NCBI GenBank assembly: GCA_964443415.1
Contig: CAYUDC010000102.1
Location: forward strand, 1 to 9,883
DNA: 9,883 nt
Direction of reading: 5' to 3'
DNA from: B1 sp964443415
Lineage (GTDB): Bacteria; Bacteroidota; Bacteroidia; UKL13-3
Below are positions 1 through 6,717 of the stretch, in pieces (positions within the stretch are counted from its first letter, which is position 1; each line of letters opens with the position of its first letter). The translations under genes were made by a program, and so were the position numbers. The notes beneath the pieces are model-generated. The model was not told the origin of the DNA and ran no database searches. It saw only the letters and a list, made by a program, of their open reading frames with translations.

Positions 1-2
1 TT

Positions 3-200
3 GAATATCCAACTGACGGCGTTGTATTGGCAGAGTCTGCATCAAAGCCTATAAAGGTTTTTAATACCAAAGACCATCACTCGGTAATTATGCCTAGAAC
101 TAATCATGAGCAAATGAAAAATTCTGAAGCTACTCGAACGGCATTAACATATTTATATGAAGGAAGATATGGTCGTTTTTTTAGAGTTTACATTAGATAA
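3..200 (+). CDS. C-terminal fragment of a putative alpha/beta hydrolase (lipase/esterase-like)
   Basis: The gene enters from outside the window and ends at TAA 198-200; 65 codons are visible. The fragment has TDGVV near its beginning (Asp at 15-17) and NHEQMKN further on (His at 105-107). An Asp followed by Gly-Val-Val, then a His in an N-H-x-Q-M context about 30 residues later, fits the acid and base of the Ser-Asp-His triad near the C-terminus of PGAP1/lipase-like alpha/beta hydrolases. The nucleophile region would lie upstream and cannot be seen. The stop is 10 bases before the next ATG on the same strand, so the two genes may share a transcript. The family call rests on these two motifs and their spacing only; the reading frame itself is clear. 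Confidence 0.5.
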   Translation, partial: EYPTDGVVLAESASKPIKVFNTKDHHSVIMPRTNHEQMKNSEATRTALTYLYEGRYGRFFRVYIR

Positions 201-210
201 TAATTAAAAC

Positions 211-1440
211 ATGCTAGTAAGAATTTTAGTCATTATAACTTTTACTCTAGCCTGTAAATCAAAGCAGGTAATAGATATTCCCGATACAAAAACCAAAAGT
301 ATAGATTCAATTTGGTCAGTTTTATGTGGTGTATCCATAACACCAAAAATTACATCTGATGGGAATGTCATTTATAATGAGCTATTTTCCCATAATCCTA
401 AAGGGGATAGTTTCATTAAAATAGATGGTCTAACAGGCAAACGTATTTTTGAATGGAATGATTATTTGCATTCCCCTGTACCTGTTACAGACCGCAGTAT
501 TTTCTTCACCAATGATAAAATGATTTTTTCGAATGGTCCTAGAAACTATTGCGTAAATACCATAACTGGCAAAACCATTTGGAGAACTCAATTACTTAAT
601 TATGGCGCAAGTGGTGCTCTATATTTTGATGGCAATGATTCTTACTATCAATCCATGTCAAAAAAAGATTTTAGTGTAGATATTTATAAATCTAATATCG
701 AGTCAGGACGTAAAGATTTGCTCCTCTCCATTTATGACTCGAGCAGAACCTATCATTACTTGCAAATTGACCCAATGGTGATTGCAAAAAACAGTTTAAA
801 TGAAAATGTCCTGTTGATTGTCATTAGTTATTTATCCGACTTTGATGGCAAAGAACCTATCCAAAAAATCATTAGTTTTAACCTAGATAAAAATATCCAA
901 GAATGGGAAGTTGATTATGCAGGTAAAATTTATGAATTTCAAAGTAATATTTTCAAAACCAAAGGAAACAAGACCTACCTAGCTGGTTCAACATATCATG
1001 ATGGTAGATTCTTGGTTTGCATCAACAATGATAATGGACAAATTATCTGGCAGCAAAAGCTGCCAGATTTTTGCACCAGTGTTCATTTGTACCAAGACAA
1101 AGTGATTGCATTATGTAATGGCAGACAACCCATTACTAGTTATAACCAACAAAGTGGCAGCATTCATTGGATGCAATCTTTTAAGGACGAAAAATTTAAA
1201 GAACTTAATTTCGCCTTTGATGATGCTATTGTATTTAAGAATTATTTGATATCAAGTCAGTGTGGTAACCTATTAGCCTTAAATTTAAATACCGGACATG
1301 TGGTATATTATAAAGAAATTGCTTATGGCAGCGCATGTTTGAGGGGTGGCGTCGCCATCAACGAATCCCGCCGGCTCTTCTATGTCAATGACCGCTTTCG
1401 GATTTTGTGTTATCCTTTGCCCGAAGAAATTAGTTATTAA
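211..1440 (+). CDS. PQQ-like beta-propeller repeat lipoprotein, copy 1
   Basis: This 409-residue protein starts with a very short lipoprotein signal (MLVRILVIITFTLAC, lipid-attachment Cys15, a slightly unusual TLAC lipobox). The mature part is made of repeats of the PQQ/BamB-like type, with a Gly-x-x-hydrophobic-Trp pattern: LTGKRIFEW, ITGKTIWR, DNGQIIWQQ, QQSGSIHW and LNTGHVVYY. This predicts a beta-propeller anchored to a membrane and facing the periplasm or the cell surface. Repeats of this kind often serve in protein contacts; no catalytic residues are evident, and no evidence indicates that it binds PQQ. It is colinear along its whole length with the next gene, so the two are tandem paralogues. 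The gene is AT-rich (for example 27% GC at 841-900) except for a GC-rich patch near its 3' end. The ATG at 211 is chosen because it gives an intact signal peptide. Confidence 0.8.
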   Translation: MLVRILVIITFTLACKSKQVIDIPDTKTKSIDSIWSVLCGVSITPKITSDGNVIYNELFSHNPKGDSFIKIDGLTGKRIFEWNDYLHSPVPVTDRSIFFTNDKMIFSNGPRNYCVNTITGKTIWRTQLLNYGASGALYFDGNDSYYQSMSKKDFSVDIYKSNIESGRKDLLLSIYDSSRTYHYLQIDPMVIAKNSLNENVLLIVISYLSDFDGKEPIQKIISFNLDKNIQEWEVDYAGKIYEFQSNIFKTKGNKTYLAGSTYHDGRFLVCINNDNGQIIWQQKLPDFCTSVHLYQDKVIALCNGRQPITSYNQQSGSIHWMQSFKDEKFKELNFAFDDAIVFKNYLISSQCGNLLALNLNTGHVVYYKEIAYGSACLRGGVAINESRRLFYVNDRFRILCYPLPEEISY

Positions 1441-1446
1441 CCCAGC

Positions 1447-1475
1447 ACCCTTTTAACCTATAAACCCTTTTAACC
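1447..1475 (+). repeat. 12-bp direct repeat just upstream of the second propeller gene
   Basis: ACCCTTTTAACC occurs at 1447-1458 and again, identically, at 1464-1475, with a 17-base period. The second copy ends one base before the ATG at 1477. It fills most of the 36-base gap between the two paralogous lipoprotein genes. The repeat is directly visible; any role, for example as a protein- or RNA-binding site, is unknown. Confidence 0.7.
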
Positions 1476-1476
1476 C

Positions 1477-2709
1477 ATGAAAAACTTCGCATACCTTGCC
1501 TTTATAATCACCCTTCTCGTCCTTGCCTGCAAGCCCAAACCCACGCCCGACCCTTCTCCGAAGCCCACACCCACTCCCTTGCTGCTGGATACCTTATGGA
1601 GCCGCACCCTGGGCAGCGGCATTCCCTTACAATTAAACTCCCAAGGTGATGTGTTGCTTTCTAACAGGCTGGCAACGGGCTTTCCAGAACCTGTATTGGG
1701 CGTTGACGGCGCTACGGGTAAACTTAAATTTACCTGGCAAGACTACCTGCAAGCCAATAGCCAGCTATACCCTGGCTATTACCTCTTTCAAAACGACTAT
1801 TTGCTGCTGGCAGACCAAGCGCACCTAGGTGCCATCCATACCCTTACAGGCCAAACCGCTTGGAAGTTGCCTGCAGGCGCTTATACCTATGGCTCTATCC
1901 TTGGCAGCAATGCCTCGGGGCAATGCTACCAAGGGCAAAGCAAACAAGATTACCTGCTCGAGGTGTTTGAGATAGCGCTAAGCAGTGGTCAAAAAACACT
2001 CCTGCTCCATGTGTATGACAGCACCCAGCAATACAAACACATTCGATTGAATCTCTTGCAATGGGGCAAAAACAGCCAAGACCAAGCCTGCCTGTTCTTA
2101 AACCTGCAATACAGCCATCCCTTGCGCCCCAACGAAACCTACCAACGCCAGCTTTGCTATAATTTGGTGCAACAAAAAATAGTTTGGGAATATGCCTATA
2201 GTGGCATCCTCGAGCAAATAAGTGCCTATGCCGCCCATAAGTTTTATGTTGGGTATTATGCAGCAGGTTTGTTTTATGTGCAATGCTATGACACAGACCA
2301 TGGCAAACTACTGTGGCAACAATCGCTGGGCGAGCAAGCATACCAAAAGTTATGGGTACACCAAAACCATTTGGTGGCGGTGCCTTGGGGTGCAGAGCCA
2401 GTAAAAGCCTTTGATTTGCAAACGGGTGCCGAGCAATGGACCTTTAGCTTAGAGGCGACTAAACATGCTAACTTTTTATTTTGGAATGAAAGCAGCAGCT
2501 ACCATGCGCCCTATTTGTTTGCAGCCTACGGAAAGCACTTGTTGGTGCTAAACCTTCAAACAGGCCAAGAAGTGTATTACCAGCCCATTGGTTTTGAAGG
2601 CAGCAGCTTTTACAAAGGGGTAGCGGTTAATCCCAACACCCGCACCCTTTATGTAAATGATATCCGTACCTTAAGGTGTTATAAGTTGCCCAAAGAGGTG
2701 GTGTTTTGA
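1477..2709 (+). CDS. PQQ-like beta-propeller repeat lipoprotein, copy 2
   Basis: This 410-residue paralogue of the preceding gene has a clear lipoprotein signal (lipobox VLAC, Cys18). A Pro/Lys/Thr-rich tether of about 16 residues follows (KPKPTPDPSPKPTPTP), which would hold the domain away from the membrane. The propeller part repeats the Gly-x-x-Trp type pattern: ATGKLKFTW, LTGQTAWK, DHGKLLWQQ, LQTGAEQW and LQTGQEVYY. The C-terminal segment YVNDIRTLRCYKLP aligns with YVNDRFRILCYPLP of copy 1. The proline tether is absent from copy 1. GC content is visibly higher (45% at 2041-2100 against 27% at 841-900), so the copies have diverged long enough, or come from different enough sources, to differ in composition. 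Only 36 bases separate them, so they are probably co-transcribed. Likely a periplasmic or surface-exposed binding scaffold; ligand unknown. Confidence 0.8.
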   Translation: MKNFAYLAFIITLLVLACKPKPTPDPSPKPTPTPLLLDTLWSRTLGSGIPLQLNSQGDVLLSNRLATGFPEPVLGVDGATGKLKFTWQDYLQANSQLYPGYYLFQNDYLLLADQAHLGAIHTLTGQTAWKLPAGAYTYGSILGSNASGQCYQGQSKQDYLLEVFEIALSSGQKTLLLHVYDSTQQYKHIRLNLLQWGKNSQDQACLFLNLQYSHPLRPNETYQRQLCYNLVQQKIVWEYAYSGILEQISAYAAHKFYVGYYAAGLFYVQCYDTDHGKLLWQQSLGEQAYQKLWVHQNHLVAVPWGAEPVKAFDLQTGAEQWTFSLEATKHANFLFWNESSSYHAPYLFAAYGKHLLVLNLQTGQEVYYQPIGFEGSSFYKGVAVNPNTRTLYVNDIRTLRCYKLPKEVVF

Positions 2710-2777
2710 GAATGAGGCAGTACAAACACCTTTATAATGAAAAGTGAATCTGGGTGCGATAAATACCATTGAATTTG

Positions 2778-2785
2778 TATTTTTG
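2778..2785 (+). promoter_or_regulatory. Candidate Bacteroidota -7 element for the HEPN cassette
   Basis: TATTTTTG matches the Bacteroidota -7 consensus TAnnTTTG and lies 17 bases before the ATG at 2803, predicting a leader of about 10-12 bases. No convincing TTTG -33 element was found 17-23 bases upstream. The 93-base gap before the next gene and the change in composition support a separate transcript starting here. Confidence 0.4.
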
Positions 2786-2802
2786 TTTATATCAAATACA
2801 GC

Positions 2803-3267
2803 ATGAGTTTAAAAGAAAAATTAAAACAAGATATCCAGCTAAAAGATAAAGCACAAGTGAATTGGGTAAAAAGAAAAGCAGAATGGATTGCCTCTGTCAA
2901 TGATTTAAACACTATGTTGATGAATTGGTTTAATGATTATAAAGTGGAAGGCTTGCTGGATTTTAAGCTGTCTAAAAAAAATAATTCAGAAGAGTTTATT
3001 GGAAGTTATATTGTGAATAGCCTTCACCTTTGTTTTGCAAACGGAACTGAAATAATTGTTGAGCCAATGGGAACCTTGATTGTTGGTGCATGGGGGCGTT
3101 TTGATGTTTACCCACGGGGATATAATTCTGGTAAATACTTTATTCTTTTATACAAAAATGAAGAAGGACAATTTTCATGGCAAATAGTGGATGCGCAAAC
3201 TAAAAGAGATAGTAAACCATTTACCAAAGAAAGCTTGGAAGAGATATTTGAAAAATGGCTAAGTTAA
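2803..3267 (+). CDS. Uncharacterised protein, first gene of a two-gene HEPN cassette
   Basis: This 154-residue soluble protein has no signal peptide or membrane segment, and I cannot assign it to a named family. Residues 1-45 are rich in Lys, Glu, Gln and Trp and look helical (MSLKEKLKQDIQLKDKAQVN). Residues 65-125 look beta-rich and contain a glycine-centred stretch, TLIVGAWGRFDVYPRG (about 91-106), the most distinctive signature of the protein. A short acidic helix (SLEEIFEKWLS) closes the chain. Its last 13 bases overlap the start of the HEPN gene, which suggests translational coupling and a joint function. By analogy with two-gene HEPN modules it could be the antidote or a regulatory partner, but it does not look like the MNT nucleotidyltransferase usually paired with HEPN toxins. 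That role is inference only. Confidence 0.75.
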   Translation: MSLKEKLKQDIQLKDKAQVNWVKRKAEWIASVNDLNTMLMNWFNDYKVEGLLDFKLSKKNNSEEFIGSYIVNSLHLCFANGTEIIVEPMGTLIVGAWGRFDVYPRGYNSGKYFILLYKNEEGQFSWQIVDAQTKRDSKPFTKESLEEIFEKWLS

Positions 3268-3806
3268 ATTCTGAAAAACTGAATCAATCCTATTTGAATT
3301 TAATGGCCATAAGAAACTCGATGGCTTATGTTCAAAAAGAAACCTACAGAAGAAAGGATGATGGTTTTTTAAAATCAATAGGCTTTCCTTATTTAGGTGA
3401 AATCTCAAAAGATAGAAAACGTTTTGTTGAAAAGAAATTTGACAACTTAGTTCAATCAATAGACGAGTTGATCATTCTTGGCATAGTTTCAGATTTTGAG
3501 AAAATTGTTTTTGATAGAATAGAGAACGCCAGTGGTGAAATTACAAAAATTGTAAAAGAAAAATACACCCTAAAACCATTCCAAGATTTTTCAACCAATT
3601 TTGTAAAAACTACTAGAGAAATTGATAAACTATCTATCGTGAAAGCAATAGTAGCTCCCAAATTACCTGAGGAACTATTAAAGAAGTTTAGTGAAATAAT
3701 TGATTTAAGGAATAGACTTGCCCACGGGAAAAGATTTGGAGAACAATCCTTATTGTCTTTTGATGAAATTTCACAAATTCTTGATGATATTCTAAATTAT
3801 ATTTGA
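3255..3806 (+). CDS. HEPN-like protein with R-x4-H motif, putative ribonuclease/toxin
   Basis: This 183-residue, largely helical soluble protein has a strongly conserved-looking segment near its C-terminus, IIDLRNRLAHGKRFG. It gives R152-N153-x3-H157, the R-(polar)-x4-6-H signature of HEPN domains, followed by Gly as in many active members. In HEPN ribonucleases this motif forms the metal-independent RNase site upon dimerisation; family members act as toxins, abortive-infection effectors or CRISPR-associated nucleases. The N-terminal helices (about 1-90) are compatible with a RiboL-PSP/MAE-type HEPN fold, though the fold cannot be proven by eye. The ATG at 3255 overlaps the end of the upstream gene by 13 bases (ATGGCTAAGTTAA contains both start and stop), so the start is well supported and coupling is likely. 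Alternative: a HEPN-like structural protein without nuclease activity. Confidence 0.65.
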   Translation: MAKLNSEKLNQSYLNLMAIRNSMAYVQKETYRRKDDGFLKSIGFPYLGEISKDRKRFVEKKFDNLVQSIDELIILGIVSDFEKIVFDRIENASGEITKIVKEKYTLKPFQDFSTNFVKTTREIDKLSIVKAIVAPKLPEELLKKFSEIIDLRNRLAHGKRFGEQSLLSFDEISQILDDILNYI

Positions 3807-3824
3807 TTAAACTATAAATAGAAA

Positions 3825-3862
3825 ATGGGTAAATGGGGTTTTCAAAAGCTATTTTTACTCAT
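3825..3862. terminator. Possible weak hairpin between convergent genes
   Basis: ATGGGTAAA at 3825-3833 can pair with TTTACTCAT at 3854-3862 (one G-U pair in RNA), enclosing a 20-base loop that contains GGTTTTCAAAAGC. It lies between the convergent ends of the HEPN gene (3806) and the MORN lipoprotein (3855), overlapping the latter's stop. The stem is AT-rich and no strong U-tract follows, so this is a weak candidate. Confidence 0.2.
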
Positions 3863-4332
3863 CTAGAATCAGTGGCGCACCATGAAAGTTGGTGTCTAGC
3901 AATTTATTTCCAATGGAATCAAAGGATTGAAATCTCCCATTTAAGATTGAAGCTCCGGCGGTTTTATAAGTCTCACCTGGGTTTAATGGGATGGTCCAAT
4001 TTTCGATGGTATGCAGTTTTCCGTTACTATGGTAGCTTTTTAACACGCCAAATGGCAATCCAGTTTGATAACGGCTTTGGCAATAATTGATATCTTTTAA
4101 AAATACCGTCTAGCTTATTGCCTTTGTAATAACCCTCACTTATTTGCTGTTGAAAGGTATCTTTTATGATCCAAAACCCTTGTTTTAAACCATTTTTATC
4201 AGTGTAATTTATTTCATCCTTTATGGCAATATGTTGCAAGGAATCAGCTATTATATTTTGTGGTTGCGCTGTATTTCTTTCGGTTTGGATGCAAGAAGAA
4301 AGAATGCTTAGAAACAAGAAAATTTGCTTCAN
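3855..4332 (-). pseudogene. MORN-repeat (YwqK-like) lipoprotein interrupted by a frameshift
   Basis: Reading from the N gap, the minus strand gives MKQIFLFLSILSSC if the first N (4332) is T on the plus strand; this is a complete lipoprotein signal with lipobox LSSC (Cys14). MORN/YwqK-like repeats follow: DKNGLKQGFW, then EGYYKGNKLDGIFKRY. This frame then runs into a stop at 4027. The continuation lies in another frame (open from 4109 to the stop at 3855) and reads RYQTGLPFGVLKSY then HSNGKL, again MORN-like. Removing one base between 4058 and 4109 joins the halves into a protein of about 158 residues; the T4A5 run at 4095-4103 is the most likely place. Proteins of this type are often labelled 'toxin-antitoxin system YwqK family antitoxin', but an antitoxin role is not established here. 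The break may be a real mutation or a sequencing error near an assembly gap. Confidence 0.65.
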
Positions 4333-4431
4333 NNNNNNNNNNNNNNNNNNNNNNNNNNNNNNNNNNNNNNNNNNNNNNNNNNNNNNNNNNNNNNNNNNNN
4401 NNNNNNNNNNNNNNNNNNNNNNNNNNNNNNN
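4332..4431. other. Assembly gap, 100 N
   Basis: Exactly 100 consecutive N, the conventional placeholder for a scaffold gap of unknown length. It hides the 3' end of the S41 peptidase gene, the intergenic region and the first base of the MORN lipoprotein start codon. S41 proteins usually continue some tens of residues past the last visible position, so the true gap is probably not exactly 100 bases. Confidence 0.97.
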
Positions 4432-6503
4432 CCAATGCCACTGATCATGGATACAATGCCGCCTGGTAATACAAACCTAGAAACATTGCCATCTGCCCCA
4501 GCCGTGGTAGAACCCAACACCACCGCACGAGGATGCACCCGATAGGCCATGCTGTGAAACTCTGCCGAGCTCTGAGAAATTTCATTGACCAATATCACTA
4601 CCTTGCCCTTGTAATACTGCTTATTGCGCTTGCCTGCAGTAAGGCTTGGGGTATAGGTAAATAAACCCGGACTTTCTAAACTGCCATTGCTAAATTTAAC
4701 AAACGGAATGCGCTTGGGCATCAGGTAATTGCTTAAATCGTAGATTGGAAAATCGGAGGGATAATTTCTTGCATCGATGATAAGGCCCTTGGTAGCTTGG
4801 ATGCTTGGCCACAACAAGGGCAAATGCGCGCTCTTTAAAGAACTGTTATTTAGATAAGCGATATGCTGATCTATCATTTTAAAGCTGGTATCAGTGGGCA
4901 TGTATTTGCGATACAACTTAAACTCCTTGCCCTGGTAAGTGGTTAATACTGTTTGTACTTTTTGGTTGTTTCTAAAGTATTCAATAGGCAACAGACTGTC
5001 GTTGGTTCTAAGTAAACTGATGGCAATATCTCTTAACTTGGTAGGGTAATTAGAAGCTGGAAACAAGTCGAGCTTTTCTTTGATATGCTCCTCTACCGAT
5101 TGATTAGAAATACGGGTAATCACATCCCCCACTTGCAGGCCAGTTTCTTTGCCCAATGCATCATCATAAAAACCAGTTACCACGGCTTTGTTTTCAATAA
5201 AAGTGAGCTCTACCGCCGCATAACGCAATCCAAAATATTGGTTTAAAGCCTCGTTTTCGCCCCAAATATTGGCATGGGTATCGTGGATGCGCCCAATTAA
5301 TCTTAGCGTGGTTAGGGTATAAGCTGTTTCATCTTTTGCGGCAAGAAATGTTGGAATAAATTCTTCCAATACCATTTTCCAATCTTCTTCAATCAGGTTT
5401 TTATACGGAAAGAAGTATTGTATCATGTTCCAATACCTAAACAGCGTTAATAGCCTAAAGCCCGCGTCGGGGTATTTCATAGCGGGATAAGATCTTTCGT
5501 TTTTAAATTCGGGATTCCCCACCCCTGGAAAAAAGTCGATATAATAATGCTCCTTTGGCCGCTTAGCCTGTTTTACCTTTAAGAGTAGGCTGGTGAGTTC
5601 TGCAGAAAATTGTGCATCTGTTATCCATTGTAAGTCGGGTAATAGTTTTACCTCCGAAGCCTTCACCTTGATGTCTTTGCCAGGTTCAAATGCACCCAAA
5701 GCCAGAATCCATTGGGTGAGCACCTCATCGCGTTCTTGGTTGTTTTGGGCGGCTAATACTTTTGGTAGCACCCTAAAAAGTTCGTAATCCCATTGATAGT
5801 TGCCAGTGGCAATAGCGGGGTGATAGTATTTTAAAAAGCCCCAAATAAGGCCGAGGTATTTAAGGTGCTGCATCTGCATTGCATTCACCGAGCTTAGGCT
5901 GATACCAGAACCTTTGTTAAAGGCAGAATCTTGTTCGGCAAGATAAATTTTCTTTTCTAGCGTTTTAAGTTCTTTGATATCCTTTCCATCGATGCTAATG
6001 CTAAGGTTATCTAACCACATTTTGCCTTTGCCAACTAGGAGTCCGCCTACCACAATTTGCTTGGTTTTAGCGGGGTTTAAGTCGAGGGTAACTTCGTACT
6101 TTGTCCAATCACTCGTACCCTTTGCCCCTCTGTTATGCATGTTATCAAAAGCAACGGATGGGTCTATGCGCATCCACAAACCAGCATAGCCTTCTTTAAC
6201 ATTTTCTGTTTTGATATACCCAGTGAGGGTAATTTTTTTACCGGGATAATTGTTGGGAATGGTAAAGGCCCAGGCTTTAAAATCGGAGGCACCCTCTTTG
6301 TACTCGATGCTCGCTGCGTATTTCCCATTTTGAGTATTTACCGTATCGAGGGCAACGGCATAATTGGCAGCGCCAAAAACATTCCAACCAAAAGGCCTAA
6401 TGCTGTCGTTAAGCTCAAAGTCGAGATTAAAATTTTTATCGGTTTGACCCGAAGCCGACAAGGCGATGAGGGCAGTTAAAAAGGTAAGGAGGATGGTTTT
6501 CAT
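4432..6503 (-). CDS. Secreted S41-family peptidase with N-terminal jelly-roll-like domain, 3' end lost in gap
   Basis: 690 residues are readable from ATG 6503 to the N gap. A Sec signal peptide (MKTILLTFLTALIALSASGQ) is followed by a beta-rich domain at about 24-175 resembling a CBM4/9-type jelly roll (NLDFE start, KITLTGYIKTE, MWLDNLSI end). A helical middle region leads to DTHAN (D408, H410), the conserved D-x-H of S41 proteins. A PDZ-like segment at about 430-495 (TGLQVGDVITRI) and the protease core from about 540 follow. NEISQSSAEFHS places the nucleophile at Ser645 by alignment with the SASASEI motif of Prc. The position of the Prc catalytic Lys is Ala670 within TTAGADGN. The role is presumably periplasmic or extracellular proteolysis; substrate unknown. 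Any reading that continues through the N run to a stop at 4329 is an artefact. The next gene upstream ends 193 bases away, so a promoter of its own is likely, though no clear TAnnTTTG was found. Confidence 0.85.
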
Positions 6504-6696
6504 GGGAAGGGATTGGATTAATTTTTAAAGCTATTTGAAATAAATAATTCTGCTTTGGTTCAATACGAATATAACGAGAATAAACAAAATGCAGCCTCTT
6601 CGCTCATCACATACTTCATTTATTTTTTAAATGTTAGGCATGTAGATTATCTAAAAAAACCTCTCTTTATCGATCACTTCTGGCAAATTCTATGGA
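6504..6696. other. Intergenic region upstream of the S41 peptidase
   Basis: This 193-base AT-rich region lies between the methyltransferase stop and the S41 start, both on the minus strand. It should hold the peptidase promoter, but no match to TAnnTTTG was seen on the minus strand. Its distal end contains part of the heptamer repeat described separately. No supportable small gene or RNA was recognised. Confidence 0.5.
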
Positions 6697-6717
6697 CTAT
6701 CGACTATCGACCATGGT
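6690..6717. repeat. Short heptanucleotide tandem repeat at the methyltransferase 3' end
   Basis: Four consecutive seven-base units of the form CTATSGA: CTATGGA (6690), CTATCGA (6697), CTATCGA (6704) and the degenerate CCATGGT (6711). The stop codon of the methyltransferase (CTA at 6697-6699, read as TAG) and its last residues (MVDSR) are encoded by the repeat. The repeat is directly visible; its origin by slippage or insertion is inference. Confidence 0.65.

Noticed and set aside
1895..2341. Open frame of 148 codons on the minus strand
   Set aside because: It lies wholly inside and antiparallel to the second propeller lipoprotein, has a Cys/His-rich composition unlike a real protein, and shows no motif.
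3833..4090. Open frame of 85 codons on the plus strand
   Set aside because: It is antisense to the MORN lipoprotein, whose repeats explain the region; no independent support.
4223..4545. Several open frames crossing the N run on both strands
   Set aside because: They depend on unknown bases being read as codons, so they are not evidence of genes.
5974..6479. Plus-strand open frames of 71 and 114 codons
   Set aside because: They are antisense to the N-terminal coding region of the S41 peptidase and show no recognisable protein features.
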